From: Limnomonas spitsbergensis | Lineage: Eukaryota; Chlorophyta; Chlorophyceae; Chlamydomonadales | Direction of reading: 5' to 3' | Length of the DNA: 64,000 bases | Assembly: GCA_037349105.1 (NCBI GenBank) | Contig: JAYJMM010000009.1 | Coordinates: 1,736,001-1,800,000, forward strand | Shown: positions 32,401 to 35,545 of the stretch, piece after piece | Layout: every line of letters begins with the position of its first letter | Numbering within the stretch: position 1 is the first letter of the stretch | The notes under the pieces: model-generated | Database searches by the model: none | What the model saw: only the letters and a program-made list of their open reading frames with translations | What the model was told of the DNA's origin: nothing | Program-made: the position numbers and the translations under genes

Positions 32401-32862
32401 GCTAGCGCATCGTTCTACACTTCTACCCCCCATGCCCGCCCCACGATCCATACGAGGCGGGATCGTCCCCAGTCTCCCCATTTACTTGAAATGCGCCGCG
32501 GTGATCTTTCCAAAGGGGGGCAGGCCGAACGGCTCCGTTGCAGCCCAGTCGCTGAGGATTGGGTTTGACATGGTGACAGTGTCCGAGGAAACGAGGGAGG
32601 CAGCGGCAGGGGCAGCTTGGGTGGTGGTGGAGGCAGATCTGCGGGAACGGCCAACGATGGTTGAGGCAGTGGTTGTAGGGCAGCGGTGAAGTAGCAAGTT
32701 CGACGAAGAGGAGGATGAAGAAGAAAAGGCTCGTGGGGCGGGGATGATGTTGCTTCTGTTGGGGAGTACGGCTGCAGCAGCAGCGAGCACGGGTCGTGGG
32801 CGCAGCACGCTTGGCGAAAGCACCAGCAGCTGGCACATGCGCAGGCGTAGGGCACGCTGCAT
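1..32862 (-). CDS. M3-family zinc oligopeptidase, organelle-targeted, 3' end outside window (16 exons)
   Basis: Metallopeptidase of the M3 family (oligopeptidase A / thimet oligopeptidase / Dcp type), which degrades short peptides such as cleaved targeting peptides. Exons: 32862-32486, 30473-30306, 29192-29132, 28168-28088, 27212-27072, 15288-15126, 13934-13888, 12051-11951, 10816-10624, 9512-9348, 8112-7957, 6669-6512, 4774-4693, 2796-2681, 715-598, 88 to the edge. All introns are GT-AG, and phases join into one open frame of 738 codons. The zinc site is HEFGH at residues 590-594 plus Glu619 (25 residues on, as in the family). The family C-terminal region with RHRPAHFQHLF lies in the last exon. 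The first ~95 residues are rich in Arg, Ala and Ser with few acids, like a mitochondrial or plastid transit peptide. Family very sure; exact subfamily and organelle are inference. Confidence 0.93.
191..545 (-). repeat. Three degenerate copies of M3 exon 16 in intron 15
   Basis: Copies at about 191-280, 331-420 and 476-545 repeat nearly the whole exon plus its acceptor, spaced about 140 bp. The 331-420 copy is still open and reads IAMRHRP...QHLFVWSSFAAAYYMYL. The 476-545 copy has an in-frame TAG. The rest of intron 15 (89-597) is TTCAGGGTTTAGGG-like filler. Confidence 0.85.
598..715 (-). CDS. M3 peptidase exon 15
   Basis: Residues 671-709. Acceptor GTAAG before G-TAC-ACC and donor CAG/GTGTGAGG. 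Begins YTASALVDQALHQLTAEQTQ and ends ELARLGMPQ, matching the family segment that follows FNQGFATVE. Split Glu codon (GA|G) with exon 14. Confidence 0.9.
716..2345 (-). repeat. Intron 14: about 12 decaying copies of the exon 15 5' edge
   Basis: Copies with the acceptor lie at about 790-851, 910-966, 1045-1095, 1147-1181, 1240-1301, 1419-1462, 1575-1612, 1712-1753, 1843-1876, 1960-2002, 2082-2122 and 2310-2345. The three nearest the exon are essentially identical to it; farther ones drift progressively. Between them are AAGAGTGATGCAGATGGTGTG-type repeats. Confidence 0.85.
2346..2680. repeat. Low-complexity CCACCCACCCTCCC tract and short (CA)n
   Basis: The donor-proximal part of intron 14. About 2346-2510 is unremarkable; 2515-2640 is a CACCCACCCTCCC/CCATCACC-rich tract; 2645-2664 is a (CA)n microsatellite. 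Open frames here are repeat translations. Confidence 0.7.
2681..2796 (-). CDS. M3 peptidase exon 14
   Basis: Residues 632-669, with PEVLKRHALHHQTGESIPDA and then LLDKLKAARAFNQGFSTI, a strong family signature (HYQTGEPIP, NFNQGF). Acceptor CCATGCAG/CCG is phase 0; donor ATTGA/GTGAGTG leaves a split Glu codon. Confidence 0.92.
2797..3560. repeat. Intron 13: GCATGGAGAGAGGG-type repeats with exon 14 edge copies
   Basis: Degenerate copies of the exon 14 5' edge (pattern GACGTTTCAGCACCTCCGGC on the plus strand) lie near 3012-3046, 3207-3242, 3345-3380 and 3473-3510. They are embedded in G-rich GCATGTGAGGGGG / GTGTGTGGGG repeats. Confidence 0.75.
3561..3904. other. Unremarkable intron sequence
   Basis: Part of peptidase intron 13 with no tandem array and no supported exon. 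A short TTCAGCTACA-like motif occurs near 3608, as in other introns of the window. Confidence 0.5.
3905..4035 (+). repeat. Dispersed repeat, GGCCTCCGTCCGGGGGCCCC type
   Basis: About 120 bp shared with 23575-23760, 44832-45012 and, more weakly, 38420-38520. Common blocks are TCCGGAGGCCCCGTTTGTGG, CCAGCCATGCT, TTTGCCACCA and AGGCCGGTCCA. Dispersed repeat of unknown class; no coding capacity seen. Confidence 0.6.
4075..4265. mobile_element. MITE-like element with GGGTAACCC terminal inverted repeats
   Basis: About 190 bp, starting CAGGGTAACCCGGTACG and ending CGTACTGGGTAACCCAG, which are inverted repeats of each other. The inside is made of TACGGTACGG and GGAAATACGG motifs. Flanks AGCTTATCCCC and AGCTCATCCCC resemble a target-site duplication with one mismatch. 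No ORF, so non-autonomous. A relative lies at 39536-39726. Confidence 0.6.
4266..4692 (-). repeat. Intron 13: copies of the exon 13 3' edge and donor
   Basis: Copies of CCCACCTGATCCAGCCAATG (plus strand; exon 13 end HWLDQ plus donor) lie at about 4266-4300, 4381-4440 and 4498-4530. The middle copy extends into the exon as ELTSQLMEHWLDQ. Confidence 0.85.
4693..4774 (-). CDS. M3 peptidase exon 13 (third zinc ligand)
   Basis: Residues 605-631, including RLAGTNVLRDFVELPSQLME. Glu619 lies 25 residues after the HEFGH motif and is the expected third zinc ligand. Acceptor TATGCAG/G completes a split Arg codon; donor CAG/GTGGGG is phase 0. Confidence 0.93.
4775..5800. repeat. Composite (CA)n / AGGCTTAGAGAACAC array in intron 12
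   Basis: Runs of (AC)n up to about 80 bp alternate with AGCAGGCTTAGAGAACAC, AACAGGCAAAGAGAACACAC and TCAAGCAGGCTGAGTGAACAC units to about 5460. Sparser AATAGGCTTAGAGAATTGGAGC units follow to about 5790. Cys/Val and His/Thr frames here are repeat translations. Confidence 0.9.
5801..6511 (-). repeat. Intron 12: CAACAA-rich repeats with copies of the HEFGH exon end
   Basis: About 140-180 bp units with GGCTGCAACAACAAATGTAG. Copies of the exon 12 3' edge coding LFHEFGHGCHGML plus donor lie at about 6060-6105, 6236-6285 and 6376-6425, the last two near identical to the real exon end. The zinc-site coding stretch is therefore present four times, three of them outside the inferred frame. Confidence 0.85.
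6512..6669 (-). CDS. M3 peptidase exon 12 (HEFGH zinc site)
   Basis: Residues 552-603. Contains PVILNNNNFARG, then GPTLLSFDDAKTLFHEFGHG, the family catalytic HExxH in its usual LFHEFGH context. Acceptor TCATTAG/GCC phase 0; donor TCGAG/GTACGG phase 2. Confidence 0.96.
6670..7060. repeat. G-rich minisatellite and plain intron sequence
   Basis: 6675-6790 repeats GGGTAGGGGCAGTTCAGCAAGTGGAGGGGGTG-like units about three times. 6800-7060 has no clear structure apart from a G run near 7012. Confidence 0.6.
7061..7956 (-). repeat. Intron 11: about 15 tandem copies carrying the exon 11 donor
   Basis: Units of about 58-62 bp: CTAAACCCACACCCAACCGTG followed by ACTCACCGTCCTCAGCTCACTC. The second half is the reverse complement of the exon 11 end and donor (SELRT, then GTGAG), so each unit holds a copy of the 5' splice site. 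The first half holds a telomere-like CCCTAAACCC. Confidence 0.9.
7957..8112 (-). CDS. M3 peptidase exon 11
   Basis: Residues 500-551. VAIFLHDNFSRPNKQSGAWM corresponds to the family segment LGxFYxDxxxRxxKxxGAWM before the zinc site. Acceptor TGTCTCAG/GTC and donor ACG/GTGAGCC, both phase 0. Confidence 0.92.
8113..8470 (-). repeat. Intron 10: two long copies of the exon 11 5' part
   Basis: Copies at about 8198-8290 and 8345-8456 retain GSDRLVAIFLHDN and the SETAS repeat. The real exon itself carries an internal ASETASETAGAC duplication, so this edge is also unstable inside the exon. Confidence 0.8.
8515..8815 (+). repeat. 22-bp minisatellite ATGGTACTTTCTTTATTGCAGT
   Basis: About 13 near-perfect tandem units. 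The TTTCTTTATTGCAG/TATGG core resembles a strong 3' splice site, but on the plus strand, antisense to the peptidase gene. The frames rich in FFIAVWYFLYC are translations of this repeat. Confidence 0.9.
8816..9347 (-). repeat. Intron 10: further exon 11 edge copies and telomere-like filler
   Basis: Degenerate exon 11 5'-edge copies lie at about 8868-8935 and 9005-9110. 9150-9345 is TTCAGGGTTTAGGG-type sequence. Confidence 0.65.
9348..9512 (-). CDS. M3 peptidase exon 10
   Basis: Residues 445-499. VRQDKYDFDEAAIKPYFSLD, then VANRLFGLRFVKRPD and YHPDVTVYE, a strong family match (LFGLxFxxxxDxxxYHPDVxVxEV). Acceptor ACGTAG/GTC and donor GAG/GTGGGTG, both phase 0. Confidence 0.95.
9513..10170 (-). 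repeat. Intron 9: exon 10 5'-edge copies
   Basis: Copies of the QDKYDFDEAAIKPYF-coding edge lie at about 9592-9650, 9688-9735 and 9955-10015, increasingly diverged with distance. Between them are TTTAGGGTTCAGG-like motifs and a short CTAGATCCGGCTGC duplication near 9820-9905. Confidence 0.75.
10171..10623 (-). repeat. Intron 9: three 146-bp tandem copies of the exon 9 3' end
   Basis: Units repeat every 146 bp and are 97-99% alike by eye. Each carries about 100 nt of exon 9 (ERQALEAFVATLPAA...IQPWDWRYYAEK) plus the donor GTGTGAATGAGGG. The real exon is the fourth unit, the only one continuous with the upstream coding part. Confidence 0.9.
10624..10816 (-). CDS. M3 peptidase exon 9
   Basis: Residues 381-444. 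Begins YQSDDSMARTPSKVMELLEE and ends IQPWDWRYYAEK (family DxMAxTP and PWDWxYYAEK). The acceptor ATCAG/GTATC is chosen because it restores the usual spacing between HGFxTxAE and DSMAxTP. Donor AAG/GTGTGA is phase 0. Confidence 0.93.
10817..11770 (-). repeat. Intron 8: GTGTGAGGGA repeats with exon 9 acceptor copies
   Basis: 10840-11480 is built of GAGTGTGAGGGAGTGTG-like 8-10 bp units. Acceptor-edge copies (GCGGGCCATGCTGTCA on the plus strand) recur at about 11140-11175, 11340-11375 and 11460-11475. 11480-11770 has no obvious array. Confidence 0.7.
11771..11950 (-). repeat. Intron 8: four tandem copies of the exon 8 donor edge
   Basis: About 43-bp units CTAAGGGCGGCACTCACTCT followed by GCAAAAGTGTGGA. 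Each carries the reverse complement of TTTGCAGAGTGAGTGCC, the exon 8 end and its 5' splice site. Confidence 0.85.
11951..12051 (-). CDS. M3 peptidase exon 8
   Basis: Residues 347-379. GELDPQRDNRIIAKEILQLR, then SEQASLHGFHTFA, matching the family DNxxxIxxILxLRxExAxLLGF. Acceptor CATCAG/GGT phase 0; donor GCAGA/GTGAGT splits a Glu codon with exon 9. Confidence 0.93.
12052..12520. repeat. GGTGGGTGGGTGGACAGGGGTGGGT minisatellite
   Basis: About 28-30 bp G-rich units from about 12220 to 12515, about 10 copies, with a GATCTGG-rich lead-in at 12060-12120. Runs of GGGTGGGTGGG on one strand could form G-quadruplexes. Gly/Trp frames are repeat translations. Confidence 0.85.
12521..12615. other. Short unique intron segment
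   Basis: Unique sequence between two arrays of peptidase intron 7; nothing recognised. Confidence 0.4.
12616..13887 (-). repeat. 93-bp array, about 13 units, each carrying the exon 7 end and donor
   Basis: Unit of about 93 bp with TACCCGTCTAGTCCATGCAC, GCCATGCCTGCTCCCTCAGA and ACACAACCTCACACCCCACC. The middle is a copy of exon 7 (LREQAWRAWTR) and the first part its donor. The unit next to the real exon is the most diverged; internal units are nearly identical, which suggests local homogenisation. Confidence 0.93.
13888..13934 (-). CDS. M3 peptidase exon 7 (47 nt)
   Basis: Residues 332-346 plus the end of split Asp331: DRRDLREQAWRAWTRR, matching the family DRxLRExxWRAWxxR. Acceptor CTTGCAG/AC; donor AGG/GTACGTG. 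Small, but phase-perfect with both neighbours. Confidence 0.9.
13935..14500. repeat. Intron 6: 57-bp tandem repeat GGTGAGGCGTAAATCATGAC
   Basis: Five tandem units at about 14205-14450 with TTAGGTGAGGCGTAAATCAT and ATTCTTTTAGGGATTTAGGG. 13935-14205 starts with TTTAGGG-like sequence and then unique DNA without a supported exon. Confidence 0.8.
14501..14820. repeat. 13-bp minisatellite GGGATCTGGTTGA / GGGATCCGGTTGA
   Basis: About 23 tandem units with C/T variation. It yields a periodic frame rich in DPSTGSLNQIP on the minus strand, which is a repeat artefact. Confidence 0.9.
14821..15125 (-). repeat. Intron 6: two copies of the exon 6 3' edge
   Basis: Copies at about 14850-14935 and 14980-15070 preserve TLSRSLVEPFLxF, the Glu-Pro-Phe-Leu end of exon 6, with a donor-like end. 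The nearer copy also keeps DEFVI. Confidence 0.85.
15126..15288 (-). CDS. M3 peptidase exon 6
   Basis: Residues 277-330. EAAFTIVMKEADLAGCPADL, then DEFVITLSRSLVEPFLTFA, matching the family EADLAGLPxxL...FTLxxPSxxPFLTFA. Acceptor CCACAG/GAG phase 0; donor GCGG/GTGAGTT phase 1. Confidence 0.95.
15289..15754 (-). repeat. Intron 5: exon 6 edge copy, poly-C tracts and an exon 5 edge copy
   Basis: 15355-15420 is a diverged exon 6 5' edge (AFPMVLKEADL). 15500-15605 has C-rich tracts with TTCATGAAGCTAATACC. 15606-15700 is a diverged exon 5 3' edge (TIMECLAELETVLKLNILAN) that ends in the same donor as exon 5. Confidence 0.8.
15755..19114 (-). repeat. 40-bp satellite, about 84 units, carrying the exon 5 donor
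   Basis: Unit CTAATACCTCCCTTCTCCTT followed by CCTCTCACATCTGCATCAAG. On the coding strand each unit contains GCAGATGTGAGAGGAA, which equals the exon 5 end and its 5' splice site. The period stays at exactly 40 bp. Variants (CCTTTCAC, CCCCTCAC, CACACCTGC, TAATCCCTC, TAATAACTC) mark a higher-order duplication of 2,120 bp (53 units): the block near 16080-16240 recurs near 18200-18360. Confidence 0.95.
19620..20420 (+). repeat. Serial copies of the carrier exon 4 5' edge (in duplicated block)
   Basis: About six units with TCAGGAGCTGGAACAGCGGAG and GCCCACACACCTGGCA, each an acceptor plus the first 45-50 nt of exon 4, followed by a CATGCAAGCATTAATGATGC spacer. Period is about 120-130 bp. The equivalent set at 40268-41068 lies in intron 3 of the intact carrier. 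Confidence 0.88.
20421..20523 (+). pseudogene. Orphan copy of carrier exon 4
   Basis: Identical by eye to 41069-41171, with intact acceptor and donor, coding residues 88-121 of the carrier. It sits in an antisense intron without exons 1-3 or 7-9 nearby, so it cannot make a carrier by itself. Confidence 0.9.
20595..20790. mobile_element. MITE-like element, TIR TACCGTAGATT...TTTGCCTTCC
   Basis: About 196 bp. The left end TACCGTAGATTCGCTTTGCC is matched by an inverted right end (GGAAGGCAAATCACATCTAT, then GGTA). The TA at each border suggests TA target duplication, as in Tc1/mariner-type MITEs. Same family as 21510-21704. No ORF. Confidence 0.6.
20791..21283. other. Unique sequence of the duplicated block
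   Basis: No exon, array or recognised element. A TACCGTAAATTTGAATACTG stretch near 20955 resembles a solo MITE end. Confidence 0.4.
21284..21358 (-). pseudogene. tRNA-like element (copy 1)
   Basis: Length and layout match a 73-nt tRNA: A-box-like TAGCTCAATTGGTAGAGC, perfect B box GGTTCGAATCC, and a D stem GCTC/GAGC. The acceptor and T stems are mismatched, and the anticodon region folds instead as a hairpin with a GCGA loop. A tRNA-derived repeat rather than a working tRNA. Confidence 0.65.
21510..21704. mobile_element. MITE-like element, second member
   Basis: About 195 bp. Left end TACCGTAGATTTGAATTGCC, right end GGAAGGCAAAGCAAATCAAC then AGTA. The inside shares an AAACTCTTAATTTCTGACTG-like block with the 20595 element in inverted order. 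No ORF. Confidence 0.55.
21775..22560 (+). other. Unknown GC3-biased coding-like segment (single arm)
   Basis: An uninterrupted plus-strand frame of about 260 codons in which almost every third base is G or C, unlike the surrounding DNA. Leu is mostly TTG, Arg mostly AGG/CGG. The deduced peptide is rich in Ser, Tyr, Asn, Met and Lys and matches no family I recognise. There is no ATG at its left end. It corresponds to the left arm, loop and an inner part of the right arm of the palindrome at 42412-43796; the outer right arm is deleted here. Confidence 0.6.
22839..22901 (+). pseudogene. Orphan copy of carrier exon 5
   Basis: Identical to 44096-44158: acceptor GTGCGCAG, codes VRLMAKEHLGQYRNTLDCLK then Q, donor CAG/GTGAGG. 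Located in the duplicated block. Confidence 0.9.
22902..25410. repeat. Copy of carrier intron 5 with degenerate TTTCATTTCC/CCCTAAACC repeats
   Basis: 22930-23000 repeats GAGGGTTGTTGCGGATTGTT variants. 23040-23880 holds degenerate GGCTTTTGAAGGCTTCxGTTTT units. 23575-23760 is the GGCCTCCGTCCGG dispersed repeat. 23900-25020 has degenerate units with CCTAAACCCT and TTTGCTGCTCATTTCATTTCC. 25020-25410 holds three copies of the exon 6 5' edge. Confidence 0.75.
25411..25497 (+). pseudogene. Orphan copy of carrier exon 6
   Basis: Identical to 46666-46752 (VVANEGVTALSIGLAPTLLR, then NCIWNTLYY), with acceptor TTCCAG and donor GTAAGT intact. Confidence 0.9.
26009..26706 (-). repeat. 40-bp satellite, second block (about 17 units)
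   Basis: Same 40-bp unit as 15755-19114. The order of variants (GCTTTCACAT, CTATATCAAG, ACCTTCCTTC, CTTATACC) matches units near 17700-17910, so this block is itself a duplicate of an internal part of the first block. Confidence 0.95.
26707..27071 (-). repeat. Intron 5: two copies of the exon 5 3' edge with C-rich tracts
   Basis: Copies at about 26712-26800 and 26905-26990 keep YSTIMERLAELxTVxxxxIL plus the donor. Between them are long C runs, for example 26826-26896. These copies link the 40-bp satellite to exon 5. Confidence 0.85.
27072..27212 (-). CDS. M3 peptidase exon 5
   Basis: Residues 230-276. VRLVERLHLDFVRAGARFST, then MERLAELETVFTQNILAD, a strong family match (DFVRAGA..., LxxLxTxFxQNVLAD). 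Acceptor CCCGCAG/GTC and donor GAT/GTGAGAGG, both phase 0. Confidence 0.96.
27213..28087 (-). repeat. Intron 4: GGGTGGGATGTGTACTGCTC repeats and exon 4/5 edge copies
   Basis: 27225-27790 is built of about 25-30 bp units GGGTGGGATGTGTACTGCTC / GGTGGCATGTGTACTGCACA. Exon 5 5' edge copies lie at about 27540-27600 and 27690-27735. 27838-28030 holds copies of the exon 4 donor edge (GCTCAGGGTCCAGCCCGCAG). Confidence 0.8.
28088..28168 (-). CDS. M3 peptidase exon 4
   Basis: Residues 203-229: IYTFPGLFARLDALYESRMS, then CGLDPEQ. Family IYLNxxLFARVxALYxxR...GLDPEQ. Acceptor ACATCAG/ATC and donor CAG/GTGCGTAG, both phase 0. Confidence 0.95.
28169..29131. repeat. Intron 3: telomere-like TTTAGGG/TTCAGGG filler
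   Basis: 28220-28800 is diverged GGTTTAGGGTTCAGGG sequence. 28800-29100 contains a GTGGTGTAGCAGG...TTTGAGGTxxGGGG duplication (about 28870-28930 and 29015-29065). 29108-29125 is poly-C. No exon found. Confidence 0.6.
29132..29192 (-). CDS. M3 peptidase exon 3
   Basis: Residues 183-202: PELQAVELEMAPLLAAHSNK, completing the split Ser of SSNTSPELQ. The family reads TSPELQAVExExAPxLAAHxx. Acceptor TTTCAG/C, donor AAG/GTACGAGG. Confidence 0.94.
29193..30305 (-). repeat. Intron 2: exon 3 acceptor copies and exon 2 donor copies
   Basis: Six or so exon 3 5' edge copies (plus-strand AGCTCxACxGCTTGCAGCTC then GGGCTGAAGGGGGCAGCAGC) lie near 29275-29315, 29390-29430, 29495-29540, 29680-29725, 29795-29835 and 29905-29955. 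A 15-bp AATACAAATGTCAAGC array sits at 29545-29635. Exon 2 donor copies (SGELCDRVGN) lie at about 30010-30055 and 30130-30185, followed by CCTCCCATCCCGCCCCACAC repeats. Confidence 0.85.
30306..30473 (-). CDS. M3 peptidase exon 2
   Basis: Residues 127-181. PAFDAALTANLLEVCAISEC, then PTFENTALALDRSGELCDRV, the family hallmarks HFxPAFEAA and PTFENTxxALExSG. Acceptor TACACAG/G completes Lys126; donor ACCAG/GTGCTG leaves a split Ser. Confidence 0.96.
30474..32485. repeat. Intron 1: exon 2 edge copy, TTCAGGG filler and GCATGCATGGCTGACAGACAG repeats
   Basis: 30640-30725 is a diverged copy of the exon 2 5' edge. 30725-30940 is TTCAGGGTTCATGAATACGG-type filler. 30950-32280 holds about 20 degenerate units of GCATGCATGGCTGACAGACAGATGACCC with C runs. 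31370-31560 and 32285-32485 look unique. Confidence 0.75.
32486..32862 (-). CDS. M3 peptidase exon 1 with transit peptide
   Basis: The ATG at 32862 begins MQRALRLRMCQLLVLSPSVL. About 97 residues rich in Arg, Ser, Ala and Thr precede SNPILSDWAATEPFGLPPFG, the normal start of M3 peptidases. The donor TTTCAA/GTAAAT joins in phase to exon 2. No competing upstream ATG in frame was seen. An organelle targeting role is inferred from composition. Confidence 0.88.
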
Positions 32863-33504
32863 AATTCGAAGTGTTTAGAAGGTCGTGGGGAGTGATTTGG
32901 TAAGTGCGAGCGGTGAAGCAAGCCGTAGGCAACGTGGGAGAGGATCAACGGATCGACGCCACGTCGAACGACGATTGATGGCTAGCTGGTTGGATAGGCT
33001 GGCTGGCTTGAGTGGAGGCCCAATTCGAGAAAATACGTGCGTGATAGCAGCCTCTCGGGTTAATGCGTGTAAGGTATGCAGTGGGGTGCGACACTCTGAG
33101 GGGAACCGTGCACATGGGGGGCTCGGGAGCGATGGCGCAACGAGTGACCAAGTGTGATGCTTTTGAGGCTGCATGGCTGGGGCTTCGGATGCGGGTCAGA
33201 CCGTGAAGGGGAAGGCGGGGTGAAGCGGTCTGATGAACGTAAACAAATATGTGCTGTGTTGTATCGTTTCATCGCTTGCTTTTTATGATTTGGGGTGTCC
33301 ACGAATGGTCATCTTATCCCATGTGGTATCGTTCGATTATTCGATATATCGTGCTACCATGCAGTTCACCACTACTTCATGACGTTACACTGCCATGCTG
33401 AATCGGCGTTGATTCACCGAATTACCAGTTCCTTTCTGAAAATTCCTGTGGTTGAAGTCTGTCCATGGAATACTGATGTTGCAGTTGCACTCGTGTGTTT
33501 TCTC

Positions 33505-33660
33505 TCAGGTGTTGGACTTGGTCTTCTTTACCTTCCCGGCCTCTCCTTTAGTTCCTTTCCCCCTCTCTTCCTTTTAGTTCCTCCTTTACTCCCTTCTGAA
33601 TAGTTGGGCGCCCACGCGGCGGAGCTTTGCGCGGGCCCGGAGGTGTAACGTCATTGACTT
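33505..33660 (+). repeat. Dispersed retroelement-like tail (copy 1)
   Basis: Shares TTGGACTTGGTCTTCTTTxCCTTCC, CTCCCTTCTGAATAGTTGGGCGCCCACGCGG and the end GGTGTAACGTCATTGACTT with 49310-49645 and 52085-52165. The common 3' terminus suggests the 3' end of a LINE or SINE; class unproven. Confidence 0.55.
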
Positions 33661-33759
33661 GTGTGTTTTCAATGCCCCAGCATGCAGGATCGACGTAGAG
33701 AGCGGGGATATGCAGGACCTGCCCGGCAGGTCCTTCGAACGGTGCTAGGGACATTTTAG

Positions 33760-34060
33760 AGATGTAGCGGGGCAAGCTTGGGTGGGATGTCCTGGCCTTT
33801 GTGAACGACGTGGTAGATATCGTTGAGGCGTAGACTTTTTCAGAGGTATCAGAGGTTGGAACATCCTTTGTATTTTGTTTTCTTCCAGCCTTTTGTTTTG
33901 TCCCTTCACTTTATTTCCCACTTTTCCCTTCTCTGTTTTGTCCTGACCCCTTCTGTGTTTCTTTCAATCTTTCCTCCCAACTCTTTAGTTAGACGCCCCC
34001 GCAGCTGAGCCCTTTTTGAGCAGGGCCCTGAGGGGTAACGTCATTCATTTGTGTGTATTC
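33760..34060 (+). repeat. Dispersed retroelement-like tail (copy 2)
   Basis: Has TTGGGTGGGATGTCCTGGCC, matching GGGGTGGGATACGCTTGCTT near 49427, and ends AGGGGTAACGTCATTCATTTG. More diverged than copy 1. Confidence 0.45.
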
Positions 34061-34067
34061 TCTGATA

Positions 34068-34141
34068 CCGGAGGTGAGTGCACTTTCACACTTTTGCCGC
34101 CTTTTTAGGCGGCAAAAGTGTGAAAGTGCACTCATCTCCGG
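34068..34141. repeat. Near-perfect hairpin, 35-bp arms, TTTT loop
   Basis: CCGGAGGTGAGTGCACTTTC... pairs with its reverse complement ending ...GAAAGTGCACTCATCTCCGG. There is one mismatch in 35 and a 4-nt loop at 34103-34106. It lies in the spacer between the two divergent genes. It could be a foldback MITE or a structured RNA element. Confidence 0.85.
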
Positions 34142-34479
34142 CCGGGCTTTCTGAAGGCACTATTTATTTATTATGGGGTGCTGTGACTCCAGGAATTTAA
34201 TATGTCATTCACTTTGCAAACATAAAGTCAGCGTCTTAGCTTCAAAACTTCACAGTAGGGTGTCACGGAGGATTTACGTTTTCTCAGTCTTCATAATTTA
34301 CGTTTCTTCAGTCTGGAATTAACAGTTCTTCACTCTTCAGCCACCAGAATATTACGGCCAGCCTCACAGATTGTAAAGTCCAAGCAAAAAAAGTATGGGA
34401 CGTGAAGGTCGAGGGCTTCAGACCTTTGCCATAAACACGAAAACCTGCCGCCGAACAACACAAGGAGTAACAAGACCGC

Positions 34480-34599
34480 GACCTTGGTTGCGCCACTGGG
34501 GGATAGGGTCAAGGGGTTTGGGAACAAGAAGGTTGAGAGGCGAGTTTAGTCCTTTGCCCTCAACCCTGGACCCTATCCCCCAGTGGCGCAACCAAGGTC
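34480..34599. repeat. 31-bp perfect inverted repeat with a 58-bp loop
   Basis: GACCTTGGTTGCGCCACTGG... at 34480-34510 is repeated inverted at 34569-34599. No TIR-element features beyond this were recognised. Confidence 0.85.
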
Positions 34600-35517
34600 A
34601 GGAAGGTCATATTGCTCATGTAGGAATTAAGCTTGCTCCGTAAACTGCACCCTACTGGATAAAGCACCCATACCACCATACATAGGCCATGCCAGAGAAC
34701 CATCAGCAACGCTCCCTCGTATGTTGACAAAAAAAACGGCATGCAACCTACGAGGAAAATGAACTCCACCAACGTCCGTACCGTACTTAGCTTTTTGGCG
34801 ACATGGTCGAGGACAGGGGAGGTTGAGGGTTTGGGGCAGATATCTGAAACCCTCAACCATTATGTCCCGTGTTGAGTGAATTGGTCGGACTGCCGTTTAC
34901 ACGGACTGGGCCTCTCTTATCCATACGACATCAGTCAGCCACAGCACCTCTTAACTCTTTCAGCTGCTCCATGTATGTGTGACCTTGATGTCGACTCACG
35001 TCTCAAAAGAGTGACGGAATGAAGGTTTACTTCGGGTTTACTCCTTGTTTCGAACTTGCTCTACGGGCTCCATAATTCCTTATCGCGATCTTGCTTTCCA
35101 CCACTGACTGCCCTTCGGCATCGGTCAAGAGCACGTTTACGTAAATATAGCTGAGGAAGCAGAAGGACAGTTACATCCTACCGGTCCGCTGCATCGCCCA
35201 ACCGACACCGGCTTGCCGGCAAACGCACACGGCTCCCGTCACCCACCTACCTGATAGGCTCCCCCCTCTCCGTCATCATCCTCATCCTCGCATATTAAGC
35301 TACAGCCGAGGAGGCGAGAGGCTAGTTACCGGCCTGCTGCATTGCCCGGCCGGCACAGGCACACCGGCACTAAGCAACGGCCTTTCGTTCCGAAAGACAG
35401 CAGGCAAAGGCATCACGGCACATTACGGAAACACGGAGATAAACCATCGACATCCTCCCCATCGTCGCTAAACGGGATCGCATCGCGTCCGTCTGCCCAG
35501 CGAGCGCACCGCACGTC

Positions 35518-35545
35518 ATGACTGAGCACTATGTCTTTCTCGCGG
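35518..35545 (+). CDS. Carrier exon 1 (start codon)
   Basis: ATG ACT GAG CAC TAT GTC TTT CTC GCG G, then donor GTGCGT. Spliced to exon 2 it reads MTEHYVFLAGGISGILEG, an ordinary carrier N-terminus (FLAGGISG). Only 28 nt, so chosen by phase and family fit. Confidence 0.8.

Larger units (their letters stand above)
32863..35517. promoter_or_regulatory. Head-to-head spacer between the peptidase and carrier genes
   Basis: 2.65 kb that must hold both 5' UTRs and promoters. I see no convincing TATA box. It contains two retroelement-like tails (33505-33660, 33760-34060), a near-perfect hairpin (34068-34141), a 31-bp inverted repeat (34480-34599), and an approximate 150-bp-spaced duplication of a GCTGAGGAAGC...CGGCTTGCCGGC block (35148-35225 and 35298-35372). 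Confidence 0.5.

Noticed and set aside
32415..32948. Two longer frames (177 and 169 residues) overlapping peptidase exon 1
   Set aside because: Only the frame starting at 32862 leads into the M3 N-terminal motif and splices in phase to exon 2.
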